From: Hoeflea sp. BAL378
Lineage (GTDB): Bacteria > Pseudomonadota > Alphaproteobacteria > Rhizobiales > Rhizobiaceae
Assembly (NCBI RefSeq): GCF_000759435.1
Contig: NZ_JRJG01000009.1
Coordinates: 1-62,442 of the forward strand
Reading direction: 5' to 3'
Length of the DNA stretch: 62,442 nt
Under the pieces are notes generated by a model, which was given only the letters and a program-made list of their open reading frames with translations, had not been told where the DNA came from and did not search any database. This document shows, piece after piece, positions 8,035 to 16,964 of the stretch (the first letter of the stretch is position 1; every line of letters starts with the position of its first letter). The position numbers and the translations under genes were made by a program.

Positions 8035-8693
8035 TGAGCGGCGGCGGCATCGGTCACTCGCTGCTCAACGCGGCCCGGTCCGCCGCGACCGAGCCTGCGT
8101 CCGATGACGGCGCCTCCCATCCCGCGGCCGGCCATCAGGTCGGCCCCAACGCCATCATCCAGACCCGTCTGGCGCTGATCGACTTCGAGGGCGCCGGGCG
8201 CGCCCGCGCGCTCTTCGATAATGCCGGCATGGGCGACTGGTTCGACCGCCCGCCCGACCGGATGGTGCCGGCCGAACGGGTGCATTGCCTCAACGCCGAG
8301 CTCCTTTCAGGCCTCGGGAGTGACGCCTTCCGGTCGGTGATGATCGACGCCGGGCGGCGCACCGGGCGCTACATTCTCGACAACCGCATTCCCGGCCCCG
8401 CCAAGACGCTGCTCAGGGCGCTGCCCGCGGGCCTGGCCGCGCGCGCCCTGCTCAAGGCGATCAGGTCGAACGCCTGGACCTTCGCCGGCAAGGCGGAGGT
8501 GCGCGTCACGCCGGGCCATCCCTGCATCATCGAGATCGGCGGCAATCCCCTGCCGATGCCCGGCTGCCCCTGGCATGCGGCCGTCTTCGAGACCCTGTTC
8601 TCAACGCTGCTCGTCCGCCCGGTCACGGTCAGCCACCGGATCGGTGACGCCCGCGGGCGGGTCGACCGGTTCGAGGTGCGGTGGCGCGGCTAG
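8034..8693 (+). CDS. bchJ: BchJ, 4-vinyl-reductase-domain bacteriochlorophyll biosynthesis protein
   Basis: The 219-residue protein matches the BchJ/4VR domain family over residues 85-215. It was first proposed as the 8-vinyl reductase and later shown not to be the main one; a role in substrate channelling has been suggested. Conserved features include the Asp-Asn-Arg-Ile-Pro segment near 115 and the Cys/His-rich stretch Pro-Gly-Cys-Pro-Trp-His-Ala near 180. The N-terminal 40 residues are Ala/Gly rich and probably disordered. Its ATG shares a base with the bchE stop, so the two are translationally coupled. Confidence 0.88.
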   Translation: MSGGGIGHSLLNAARSAATEPASDDGASHPAAGHQVGPNAIIQTRLALIDFEGAGRARALFDNAGMGDWFDRPPDRMVPAERVHCLNAELLSGLGSDAFRSVMIDAGRRTGRYILDNRIPGPAKTLLRALPAGLAARALLKAIRSNAWTFAGKAEVRVTPGHPCIIEIGGNPLPMPGCPWHAAVFETLFSTLLVRPVTVSHRIGDARGRVDRFEVRWRG

Positions 8694-9022
8694 ATCCGGG
8701 CCGGCCCTGAGGGCCCGACGTCGAACTCCCGCGTCCCTCCGCCGGCCGGCAAGGCGGCTGCACATATTCTGTGCGGCCTGGGTATCGCCTGTGCAGTCTC
8801 GCGGTTTCAGAGCCGCGCGGCGCGCGCGCTTCTGCGCGCCGGCGCCAATTAATCTGTTTCCCGGGTCATGTTTTGGTCTAAATACAGGTGCCGTTCACAT
8901 AACGCGCCCTATCTTGCTTGACAGCGGCAGAGCGCGCCATGCGCAATTGCGTCCAGTACGAAGTGAAGATCGTAGGCAGTGCGGCAGTGTCCGGACGGTC
9001 GTTACAGAAGGAAAGCACGACC
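8694..9022. other. Intergenic region between bchJ and the RND operon
   Basis: No gene is supported here. A GC-rich stem (GGCGCGC with GCGCGCC, 8819-8840) lacks a T-run, so it is only a weak end-of-operon signal for the bch genes. The AT-rich stretch 8846-8885 is the best place for the promoter of the following efflux genes, but no convincing -35/-10 pair was found. Confidence 0.4.
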
Positions 9023-10243
9023 TTGAAACTGTGGAAGCAATTGCTGGTTTCGATCGTCCTTGTCGGGGCCGCTTTCCTGATCTGGTCCGCATTCTATCCC
9101 GGAGCGCATGACATTCTTGCGCGCAACGGCCTCGAGCGCATCTCGTTTTTCGCCCCCGCGGGCGACACCGCAGGCGGCGCGCCATCGGGGCAGGGCGGCG
9201 CCCGCCAGGGCGGACCGCGCGGACCCCAGGAGGCGCTGGTCGTCGTCGCGGCGGTCTCCGAGGGACTGGTCAATGACAGGCTCACCGCCATCGGCAGCGG
9301 GCAGGCGGTGCGCTCGGTGTCGGTCAGGACGTTGGTCTCCGGCCAGATCGTCGAGATCCCGGTGCGCCCCGGCGGCAAGGTCGAGCGCGGCGACGTGCTG
9401 ATCCGGCTCGACGCGGCCGAAGAGGAGCTTGCCGTCGAGCGCGCCCGGCTCGCCGTCGCCGACGCCCAGGCGAAGGCCGACCGGCTGCAGAGCCTGGTGG
9501 CCAGCCGCGCGGTCTCCAGCGTCGAAGCCGCCCAGGCGCAGAATGCGCTCGACGCCGCCAAGGTGGCGTTCCGCGAAGCCGAGCTCGACCTCTCGCGCCG
9601 CACGGTGACCGCGCCGATCTCCGGCTCGCTCGGAATTCTCGCCGTCGACACCGGCGACTACGTCACCAGCCAGACCGAGATCGCCAGCATCGACGACCGC
9701 AGCGAGATCCTGGTCGAGTTCTTCGTGCCCGAACGCTTCACCTCCGGAATGCAGATCGGCAAGGAGATCGCCGCCACCGCCATCTCGCGTCCGGGCGAAG
9801 CCTTCGTGGGCGAGATCTCCGCCGTCGACAACCGCGTCGACGAGGCGAGCCGCACCCTGCGCGTGCGCGCCCTGATCCCCAATCCCGATGACCTGCTGCG
9901 CGCCGGCATGTCGTTCGAGGTCACCGTCGCGTTCGAGGGCGAGCGCTGGCCGGCCGTCGATCCGCTGGCGATCCAGTGGGATTCCACTGGCGCTTATGTC
10001 TGGCGCGTCACCGACGGCAAGGCCGAGCGCATGGACGTGGCCATCATCCAGCGCAATTCCGATTCCGTGCTGGTCAAGGCCGAGATGAGCGCCGGCGACC
10101 TGGTTGTCACCGAAGGCGTGCAGAGCGTCCGGTCCGGCTCCGCGGTCCGCATCCTGGGCGGGGACAGGCAGTCCGAGGCCGCGGGCGAACCCACCGCCCA
10201 GAGCACCGTGCCGCAGAAGACCGGCTCCGGGAGCGGCGCATGA
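9023..10243 (+). CDS. RND efflux periplasmic adaptor (membrane fusion protein)
   Basis: The 406-residue protein links an RND pump to the outer membrane. It has an N-terminal membrane anchor (residues 8-27), a Gly/Gln-rich linker, a biotinyl-lipoyl-like half (Arg-Thr-Leu-Val-Ser-Gly-Gln-Ile-Val-Glu), a short alpha-hairpin around residues 135-185, then beta-barrel and membrane-proximal domains. The reading frame extends upstream to TTG 8918 and includes ATG 8939. I prefer the TTG at 9023 because AGAAGGAAAG lies 8 bases before it and the product then begins with the usual anchor. The permease ATG overlaps its stop (ATGA). The substrate is unknown. Confidence 0.88.
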   Translation: MKLWKQLLVSIVLVGAAFLIWSAFYPGAHDILARNGLERISFFAPAGDTAGGAPSGQGGARQGGPRGPQEALVVVAAVSEGLVNDRLTAIGSGQAVRSVSVRTLVSGQIVEIPVRPGGKVERGDVLIRLDAAEEELAVERARLAVADAQAKADRLQSLVASRAVSSVEAAQAQNALDAAKVAFREAELDLSRRTVTAPISGSLGILAVDTGDYVTSQTEIASIDDRSEILVEFFVPERFTSGMQIGKEIAATAISRPGEAFVGEISAVDNRVDEASRTLRVRALIPNPDDLLRAGMSFEVTVAFEGERWPAVDPLAIQWDSTGAYVWRVTDGKAERMDVAIIQRNSDSVLVKAEMSAGDLVVTEGVQSVRSGSAVRILGGDRQSEAAGEPTAQSTVPQKTGSGSGA

Positions 10244-13200
10244 GCGGCGGCGCCGGCGAAGATCCGAGGGACGGGGCGGTCGCCGACCAGCCTGAGACCG
10301 GGGCGATGGAAACCGGCGGCGGCGCCGCGCTGATGGTGCGCCGCCCGGTGCTGGCGGTGGTGATCAGCCTGCTCATCGTGGTTGCGGGCCTCGCCGGTCT
10401 TTACGGCGCCGAGATCCGCGAACTGCCCGACGTCGACCGGCCGGTGATCACGGTCACGACCAACTTCACCGGCGCGGCGCCCGAGACCGTCGACCGCGAG
10501 CTGACGGCGATCGTCGAGGGCGCCGTGGCGCGGGTCGCGGGCGTCACCTCCATGTCCTCGACCTCGACGCTCGGCCGCAGCCGGGTGACCATCGAATTCG
10601 GCGACAATATCGATCTCAACGTGGCGGCCTCGGACGTGCGCGACGCGCTCGGCCGGGTGACCAACAACATGCCCGACGGCGCCGATGATCCGCGCATCGT
10701 CAAGGCCGATGCCAATTCCGATCCGGTGATGCGCCTGGCGGTGACGTCGGACCGCTACAACGTCCAGGACATGACCGTTCTGGTCGAGGACCTGGTGGTC
10801 GACCGCCTGGCCGCCGTCGCCGGCGTGGCCGATGTCGCGGTCTATGGCGACCGGGAGAAGATCTTCCGCGTCGATGTCGACCAGTCGCGGCTGGCGGCCT
10901 TCGGGCTGACGCTGGCCGACCTGCGCAGCGCGCTCAGCAATGTGGCGCTCGATGTGCCGGCGGGTTCGCTCACGGCACAGACCTCCGACATCGTCGTGCG
11001 CGCCACGGCCGACGTGACGACGCCGGAAGGCTTCGAGAACCTCTATATCAACGATCGGGTCCGCTTCCGCGACGTCGCCAGCGTCACGCTCGGCGCCGAT
11101 CTGGGCGAATCCGTGCTGCGCGCCAATGGCCGCACCGGCATCGGCATCGGCATCGTCCGCCAGTCGGCCTCCAACACGCTCGAGATTTCGCAAGGCGTCC
11201 GCGCCGCCACCGAGGCGATCCAGCAGTCGGTCCTGCCCGAGGGTGTCGACATCCGGGTGACGAGCGACGACGCCATCTTCATCAGCGGCGCCATCGAGGA
11301 GGTGCGCTCCACCCTGATCATCGCCGTGCTGATCGTGATCGCCATCATCTACGTGTTTCTGCGCGACTGGCGCGCCACGCTGATCCCGGCGGTGACGCTT
11401 CCGGTGTCGCTGATCGGCGCCTTTGCGGCGATCTGGCTCGCCGGGTTTTCGGTCAACATCCTCACGCTGCTGGCGCTGGTGCTCGCCACCGGCATGGTCG
11501 TCGACGACGCCATCGTGGTGCTGGAGAACATCGTGCGCCGGCGCAACGAGGGCATGGGCGTGCGCGCCGCGGCGGTGCTCGGCACCCGCGAGGTGTTCTT
11601 CGCCGTCATCACCACCACCGCGACGCTCGCCGCGGTGTTCATCCCGATTTCCTTCCTGCCCGGCCAGGCGGGCGGGCTGTTCACCGAGTTCGGCTTCGTG
11701 CTCGCCTTCACGGTGATGATCTCCAGCGTGGTGGCGCTGACGCTCTGCCCGATGCTGGCCTCGCGGCTGATCAAGCGGCGCGACATGTCGAAGGCCGGCG
11801 CCCGGCCAGGCGCCGTGGTCCGCTTCGGCCTGTCCCTGTCGCGGCTCTATTCCTCGCTCCTGCACCGGGCGCTCGATGCGCCGCTGGTCGTCATCATCAT
11901 CGCCGTGATGACGGCGGGCGTGGCGCTGGCGCTGCTTCCGACCATTCCCCAGGAACTGACCCCGCCGGAAGACCGGGCGGTGGCGCTGATGCGGATCTCC
12001 GCGCCCCAGGGCGTGAGCCTCGACTACACCCGCTCCCGCATGGTCGAGATCGAACGCCTGGTCTCGCCGCTCAGGGACAGCGGCGAGGTCACCAACATCT
12101 TCTCCATCGCCGGCTCCGGCGGCTCGTCGAACAGCGGCTTCATGGTGCTGAGCCTCGCGCCCTGGGGCGAACGCGCGCGCTCGCAGAACGACATCGTCGG
12201 CGAGCTCAACCGCGCGGTGGCCTCGGTGCCGGGCGTGCGCGCCTTCGCCATCCAGCCCAACAGCCTGGGCATCCGCGGCGCCGGCAACGGCCTGCAGTTC
12301 GCCTTTGTTGGCAACAGCTATGACGAGCTGGCCGACGTCGCCACAGAGATGGTCGACCTGCTCGAGAAAGACCCGCGCTACCAACAGATCCGGCTGTCCT
12401 ACGAGACCACCCAGCCGCAGATCTCGGTGCAGATCGACCGCGCCCGCGCCTCCGACCTGGGCGTCAACATCGACGGCTTGGCCGAAGCGCTGCAGGCGCT
12501 GCTCGACGGCAGGGAAGTGGCGCAGGTGTTCATCGAGGACCGCTCCTATCCGGTCAAGCTGATGTCGACCACCAACCCGCTCAACGATCCGACCGATCTC
12601 GAATCGATCTACCTCAAGGCGGGCGACGGCCGCATCGTGCCGATGTCGACCATCGCGACCCTGACCGAGAAGGCCGTCGCCCCCGATCTCAGGCGCGAGG
12701 AGCAGATGCGCTCGGTCTCCATCACCGCCGGCCTCGCCCCCGGCTTCGCGCTCGGCGAGGCCTGGTCGCAGGCCGTCGAGATGGCCGAGCCGCTGATGCC
12801 GGGAGGCGTGCGCATCATCCCGCTGTCGGAGGCCGCGACGCTGGATCAATCCTCCAACGACATGCTGATCACCTTCGGCATCGCCATCATCGTCGTGCTC
12901 CTGGTGCTGGCGGCGCAGTTCGAAAGCTTCGTCAGCGCCTTCATCATCATCTCGACCGTGCCGCTCGGCATCGCCTGCGCGATCTTCGCCATGGCCTTCA
13001 CCGGCGGCTCGCTCAATGTCTACAGCCAGATCGGCCTGGTGCTGCTGGTGGGGGTCATGGCCAAGAACGGCATCCTGATCGTCGAGTTCGCCAACCAGTT
13101 GCGCAACCAGGGGCTCGACATCCGCCGCGCCATCGAGGAGGCCTCCAATCTTCGCCTCCGCCCGGTGATGATGACCATGGTGTCGACGGTGCTCGGCTCG

Positions 13201-13446
13201 GTGCCGCTGCTGACGGCCTTCGGCGCCGGCGCGGAGGCGCGCGTTTCGCTCGGCTGGGTGATCGTCGGCGGTCTCGGCCTGGCGATGGTCGCCACGCTGT
13301 TCCTGACCCCCGTCGCCTATCTCATGCTGGCCCGCTTCGCCACCCCGTCGGCCCAGGAGGAGCACCGGCTCGATTCCGAACTGCGCGAGGCCAGCCGCAT
13401 GGCCAGCCCGCGCGAGGAGCAGCAGGAATTGTCGCCGGGCGAGTGA
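10240..13446 (+). CDS. RND efflux permease, HAE1-type
   Basis: The 1068-residue inner-membrane pump has the usual twelve transmembrane helices and two large periplasmic loops. TM4 carries the proton-relay aspartates in Gly-Met-Val-Val-Asp-Asp-Ala (Asp422 and Asp423). The porter domain begins after TM1 with Pro-Asp-Val-Asp-Arg-Pro-Val-Ile. Its N-terminal 30 residues are acidic and Gly rich, longer than in AcrB. It is coupled to the adaptor by a 4-base overlap. No outer-membrane channel gene is nearby, so a shared TolC is expected. A toxic-compound or lipid substrate is inferred from the family only. Confidence 0.92.
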   Translation: MSGGAGEDPRDGAVADQPETGAMETGGGAALMVRRPVLAVVISLLIVVAGLAGLYGAEIRELPDVDRPVITVTTNFTGAAPETVDRELTAIVEGAVARVAGVTSMSSTSTLGRSRVTIEFGDNIDLNVAASDVRDALGRVTNNMPDGADDPRIVKADANSDPVMRLAVTSDRYNVQDMTVLVEDLVVDRLAAVAGVADVAVYGDREKIFRVDVDQSRLAAFGLTLADLRSALSNVALDVPAGSLTAQTSDIVVRATADVTTPEGFENLYINDRVRFRDVASVTLGADLGESVLRANGRTGIGIGIVRQSASNTLEISQGVRAATEAIQQSVLPEGVDIRVTSDDAIFISGAIEEVRSTLIIAVLIVIAIIYVFLRDWRATLIPAVTLPVSLIGAFAAIWLAGFSVNILTLLALVLATGMVVDDAIVVLENIVRRRNEGMGVRAAAVLGTREVFFAVITTTATLAAVFIPISFLPGQAGGLFTEFGFVLAFTVMISSVVALTLCPMLASRLIKRRDMSKAGARPGAVVRFGLSLSRLYSSLLHRALDAPLVVIIIAVMTAGVALALLPTIPQELTPPEDRAVALMRISAPQGVSLDYTRSRMVEIERLVSPLRDSGEVTNIFSIAGSGGSSNSGFMVLSLAPWGERARSQNDIVGELNRAVASVPGVRAFAIQPNSLGIRGAGNGLQFAFVGNSYDELADVATEMVDLLEKDPRYQQIRLSYETTQPQISVQIDRARASDLGVNIDGLAEALQALLDGREVAQVFIEDRSYPVKLMSTTNPLNDPTDLESIYLKAGDGRIVPMSTIATLTEKAVAPDLRREEQMRSVSITAGLAPGFALGEAWSQAVEMAEPLMPGGVRIIPLSEAATLDQSSNDMLITFGIAIIVVLLVLAAQFESFVSAFIIISTVPLGIACAIFAMAFTGGSLNVYSQIGLVLLVGVMAKNGILIVEFANQLRNQGLDIRRAIEEASNLRLRPVMMTMVSTVLGSVPLLTAFGAGAEARVSLGWVIVGGLGLAMVATLFLTPVAYLMLARFATPSAQEEHRLDSELREASRMASPREEQQELSPGE

Positions 13447-13462
13447 TCGTCACCGCGGGCTG

Positions 13463-13732
13463 CTATTGCCGGCGGGCCGCCGGTGATTGCTTGTCGACCG
13501 GTTCATCGCCGGGATCGGGCTCCCCATCGGGCGCGCGATCGAGGATGGCGAGCGCGGCATCGACATTTCCCCTCGCTGCCCGGTCTTTCAGCTCCAGGAT
13601 GGCGCGCCGGTGGCCAATGCCGTCGGCGATGAATGCCGAGAGCAACTGGTTGAGGGACACATTGTCCTCCGCCGCGGCCCGCTTCGCTTCCTCCATCACA
13701 TGATCTGCCAGTCTGAGCGGATAGGTACTCAT
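13463..13732 (-). CDS. Antitoxin-like ribbon-helix-helix protein paired with the PIN gene
   Basis: The 89-residue protein has a short N-terminal strand (Thr-Tyr-Pro-Leu-Arg-Leu) followed by two helices ending in Asn-Gln-Leu-Leu-Ser-Ala-Phe-Ile-Ala. This is the layout of CopG/HicB-like RHH antitoxins. A charged tail follows. It starts 2 bases after the stop of the PIN-domain gene, so toxin precedes antitoxin in one operon. It should bind the PIN toxin and the palindromic operator at 14174-14193. The frame is intact although the toxin gene is interrupted. Confidence 0.65.
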   Translation of the reverse strand: MSTYPLRLADHVMEEAKRAAAEDNVSLNQLLSAFIADGIGHRRAILELKDRAARGNVDAALAILDRAPDGEPDPGDEPVDKQSPAARRQ

Positions 13733-13734
13733 GA

Positions 13735-14163
13735 TTATCTCCTTCTCGTTGTCTCGGCCACGAACTCCCCGGCTCCCATGACGGAAAGGCCGAACGCCCG
13801 GACCGCCGGATGATGAAAGTGCCTGTCATTGCTGATGATGGCTGCTGCACCTGCCGCCAAGGCGCATTCGAGGTAGATGTCGTCCTTGGGATCGGCCAGG
13901 AACGGCCTGAAACGAAACTAGGGGGACACCAACTGGGCCCGGCTGAAGGTTGCATCCAACACGACGTCGATTTCATCTCCGCTTATCCATGGCTCGCTAC
14001 CTAGAATTCCCGGCCGTTTCAGAACGGCCTCGTATTCCAGGGCGATGGCCGTCGAAACGGCAAAGGGGACCTGTCCCGCGAGCATTGTGCGCAAGAGTTG
14101 ATGCGACACTCCTCTTGAAGAACGAAGGGCCGAAAGCAGGATATTGGCATCCACCACAATCAT
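13735..14163 (-). pseudogene. PIN-domain toxin gene interrupted by an in-frame amber codon
   Basis: Read without the stop, this would be a 142-residue PIN-family RNase toxin. It starts with Met-Ile-Val-Val-Asp-Ala-Asn (catalytic Asp5) and has the middle acidic motif Ala-Leu-Glu-Tyr-Glu. It ends with the C-terminal Pro-Phe-Leu-Ala-Asp-Pro-Lys-Asp-Asp, followed by Ile-Ile-Ser-Asn-Asp. A TAG at 13918-13920 cuts it after 81 residues, yet the same frame runs on for 60 codons to a stop 2 bases before the antitoxin. One base change (for example CAG to TAG) explains this. The truncated product lacks the last acidic residues and should be inactive unless the stop is suppressed. Confidence 0.75.
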
Positions 14164-14172
14164 GGCGGCAAT

Positions 14173-14199
14173 ATGATATCACATGCGATATCAAGTCAA
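14173..14199 (-). promoter_or_regulatory. Promoter and palindromic operator of the PIN toxin-antitoxin locus
   Basis: On the minus strand TTGACT and TATCAT are separated by 15 bases. The spacer and -10 are covered by a perfect inverted repeat, TGATATC and GATATCA with a 6-base centre (14174-14193). The repeat ends about 10 bases before the toxin ATG. This is the expected arrangement for autoregulation by the antitoxin. Confidence 0.55.
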
Positions 14200-14227
14200 T
14201 TCGGCAGTTGAGCCCTCTGCGGGACCG

Positions 14228-15175
14228 TCAGGCTTTCCGGAATCCCGCCGTCAGCCGCGTGCCCACGCCCATGAGCGCCAGCACGACGAGGCCGATGGCG
14301 AGGCCGAACAGGCCGCTGATCAGCGCCTCGGTGGCCCAGCCGAGGAAGCCCGGCGCGACGGTCACGGACTCCTGGACCTTGTGCGACATGTCTTCGACGA
14401 AATGGCCGATCGTCGTGAGATCGAAATCCTCGAGCCCGTGGATGATGATCGCGCCGCCGACCCAGAGCATGGCCGCGGTGCCGATGCCGGCGATGGTTTC
14501 CATGAAGGCGGGCATGCCGCGCACGATCGCGCGGCCGACGGCGCGGGTTGCGCCGAAATAGCCGTCCTGCGCCATTTTCAGGCCGAGATCGTCCGCCTTC
14601 ACCAGCACCGCGACGCTGCCATAGACCAGCGCCGTGATGCCGAGCGCCACCACGGCCAGGATCGCGCCTTCGGCCCACAGCGACGAGGCGTCGATCGAGG
14701 ACAGCGCGATCGTCATGATCTCGGCGGAAAGGATGAAGTCGGTCTTGATCGCGCCGGCGACGCGCTGCTTCTCGAGATGGGCGTGGTCGATCGGATTGTC
14801 GGCGTCGACCGGGATCGGATGCGGATGGAACAGGTGCCAGATCTTCTCGGCGCCTTCGTAGCAGAGATAGGCGCCGCCGATCATCAGGAGCGGCGACAGC
14901 AGCCACGGCGCGAAGACGTTGAGCAGCATGGCGATCGGCAGCAGGATCACCAGCTTGTTGAACAGCGATCCGCGCGCGATCTGCCAGACGATCGGCAGTT
15001 CCCGCGCCGCCGGCAGGCCATGCACGTATTTGGGCGTCACCGCGGTGTCGTCGATCAGCACGCCGGCGGTCTTGACGCCCACCTTGGCGGCCTGGGCGGA
15101 AATGTCGTCGAGCTGGGCCGCAGCCAGCTTGGTCAGGGCTGCGACATCGTCGAGAAGGGCAAGCAATCCGCTCAT
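14228..15175 (-). CDS. DUF808 family inner-membrane protein (YedI-like)
   Basis: The 315-residue protein matches the DUF808/YedI family over its whole length. The N-terminal block Ser-Gly-Leu-Leu-Ala-Leu-Leu-Asp-Asp and the segment Asp-Asp-Thr-Ala-Val-Thr-Pro are characteristic. There are about six to eight hydrophobic helices, and the cytosolic His-Pro-His-Pro loop is near residue 120. The biochemical role is unknown in the family. It lies downstream of the broken toxin locus and convergent with nothing obvious, so no function can be read from context. Confidence 0.85.
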   Translation of the reverse strand: MSGLLALLDDVAALTKLAAAQLDDISAQAAKVGVKTAGVLIDDTAVTPKYVHGLPAARELPIVWQIARGSLFNKLVILLPIAMLLNVFAPWLLSPLLMIGGAYLCYEGAEKIWHLFHPHPIPVDADNPIDHAHLEKQRVAGAIKTDFILSAEIMTIALSSIDASSLWAEGAILAVVALGITALVYGSVAVLVKADDLGLKMAQDGYFGATRAVGRAIVRGMPAFMETIAGIGTAAMLWVGGAIIIHGLEDFDLTTIGHFVEDMSHKVQESVTVAPGFLGWATEALISGLFGLAIGLVVLALMGVGTRLTAGFRKA

Positions 15176-15357
15176 TGTGCTGTTTTATCCATGCTGCTTC
15201 GGAGGCGCAGAAGCCCGGTTTCGGCGGGGAGCCGGATGAGGGGGAGGGCGGGTCCGGCAGCGCCGGCCACGCGCCCCGGGGTCAACTTGCGAGATCCGAA
15301 ACGGTTCCGCAAGCCTTATCGGTTTCCGCCGGCAGGGGCCGGGCGGGCGGCCGATCG

Positions 15358-16602
15358 TCATTTCTCCTTCAGGCGGTCCATGGCCCAGCCGACGGTGAAG
15401 CCGTGCAGGATGGTCGACATCAGGATGACGAGCGCGATCAGCGACCACAGCGCGCCTTCATTGATGAATTCGATATGGCTGCCCGCATAGCACAGATAAT
15501 AGATCGAGCCGATGCCGCGCACCCCGTAGACAGAGACCACGCCCCGCTCCCGGCGGCTGAGGCCGGTCCCGGTCAGCGCGATCCAGCCCGACATCGGCCG
15601 GATCACCAGGATCAGCAGCAGGGCCACCACGAAATGCGTCCAGGTCAGGTCGTCGAACAGCAGCGGCATGACGCTGCCGAGCGCCACCAGCAGCAGCGCG
15701 GTCAGCGCGTGTTCGATCGATTCCGAGAAATCGTGCAGCCGCCGGTGGAAATGGTGATCCGCCTCCATCCGCCGCAAGGTCAGCCCCAGAACCGCGACCG
15801 CGATGAAGCCATAGCCCTCGATCAGCTCGGTCGAACCGTAGCAGAGCAGCACGCCGGCGAGCGCGATGACGCCGGAGCCGGTTTCGGCCAGCACCGCGCC
15901 CCTGGGCACCTTGAACAGGATATAGCCCAGCGCCCTGCCGCCGAGCCAGCCCATGGCGACGCCGAGCGCGATGCGGTAGATGACGTCGCGCAGCACCCAG
16001 TCGAGCGCCCAGGCGCCGGGATTGAGGCCTTCGGCGGCGACGATCAGGCCGAGATAGACGAAGGGAAAGGCGAGCCCGTCATTGAGGCCGGCTTCGGTGG
16101 TCAGCGTGAAGCGCACCGGCGATTCGTCGCCCTCGTGCGGCGGTCCGACCTGCACGTCGGAGGCCAGTACCGGATCGGTCGGCGCCAGCACCGCGCCGAG
16201 CAGGATCGCGCCGGCCACGGTCAGGCCGGCGACGCCGACGCCCAGCAGCGCCACCGCCAGGATGGTCAGCGGCATGGCGATCGCCAGCATCCGCACGGTC
16301 GGGATCCAGCGCTTGAACGGCTTGAGGCTGTCGATGCGCATGCCGGCGCCGAACAGCGCCACGATCACCGTGAGCTCGCTCAGGAGCTCCCAGGGCAGCG
16401 GCGCCGCGCGCGGGTCCGGCATGGTCGGAATGCCCGGGATCAGCAGCGCAGCCCCGGCGCCGAACAGGATCATCAGCGGCGGCGACGCCGGCTCGCGATT
16501 GGAGACAAGGCGCGGCAGCCATCGCGCCAGGATCACCACCACGCCGATGACAGCCAGCGCGATATGATAGGAGTTCAGGCCGAAGAATGGTTCATGCTGC
16601 AT
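15358..16602 (-). CDS. Cation:proton antiporter, CPA1/NhaP type
   Basis: The 414-residue protein has about twelve hydrophobic segments. It carries the CPA1 core motif Ala-Pro-Thr-Asp-Pro-Val-Leu-Ala-Ser-Asp near residue 139 and Thr-Glu-Ala-Gly-Leu-Asn-Asp-Gly near residue 168, whose aspartates bind and exchange Na+ or K+ for protons. The frame opens further upstream to 16725, but the ATG at 16602 gives the expected N-terminus just before the first helix. It probably helps with pH or salt homeostasis, which would suit an organism that also makes glycine betaine. Ion choice cannot be read from sequence. Confidence 0.87.
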   Translation of the reverse strand: MQHEPFFGLNSYHIALAVIGVVVILARWLPRLVSNREPASPPLMILFGAGAALLIPGIPTMPDPRAAPLPWELLSELTVIVALFGAGMRIDSLKPFKRWIPTVRMLAIAMPLTILAVALLGVGVAGLTVAGAILLGAVLAPTDPVLASDVQVGPPHEGDESPVRFTLTTEAGLNDGLAFPFVYLGLIVAAEGLNPGAWALDWVLRDVIYRIALGVAMGWLGGRALGYILFKVPRGAVLAETGSGVIALAGVLLCYGSTELIEGYGFIAVAVLGLTLRRMEADHHFHRRLHDFSESIEHALTALLLVALGSVMPLLFDDLTWTHFVVALLLILVIRPMSGWIALTGTGLSRRERGVVSVYGVRGIGSIYYLCYAGSHIEFINEGALWSLIALVILMSTILHGFTVGWAMDRLKEK

Positions 16603-16964
16603 CGATGGATCCCGCGCCGGAAGGGGCAGCGGCAGTCCTAACCCGAAAACCGGCCAAGGAACAGGCGGGAATGTGGCGGGTGCGCGGGGCGGGCGAAGAA
16701 GTCCGCGTCTCCGCCCCTGCCTCAACGGCGGCCTGCCGTGTCGCGGGTCAGGGTTGGGAAGTCCCCTTGGCGTTCACACGGCCACCTTGCCGCCTGTGTC
16801 GACGCCGATCAGGGCGATGGAGGCTGCCGGACGCAGGCCATGCGTCATCGCCCTTGCGTCCGGCTTGTCCACGATGGCAACTGCGTCCCGGGCCGGATTG
16901 GGGATCTGTCCCATGTTAGGCGTACGGCAATCCGCCGTACCCCCTGGAGGACAGCGACCGGACT
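16603..16964. other. Intergenic region between cysN and the antiporter gene
   Basis: Short open frames exist on both strands, but none has a plausible start or family resemblance. The main visible structure is an inverted repeat at 16922-16940 (GTACGGC with GCCGTAC around 5 bases), 25 bases past the cysN stop. It could stabilise the end of the cys transcript, although it has no T-run. Confidence 0.4.
16922..16940. repeat. Small inverted repeat downstream of cysN
   Basis: Seven-base perfect arms GTACGGC and GCCGTAC flank AATCC. It is the only clear hairpin between the cys operon and the antiporter gene and may act as a weak terminator or mRNA 3' end. Confidence 0.4.

Noticed and set aside
8918-9022. 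TTGACA at 8918-8923 as promoter of the RND operon
   Set aside because: No -10-like hexamer lies 16-18 bases downstream.
9994-13365. Very long minus-strand open frame opposite the RND permease
   Set aside because: It is His/Asp/Arg/Gly rich, has no recognisable domain and mirrors the codon bias of the permease. It is a shadow of a high-GC gene.
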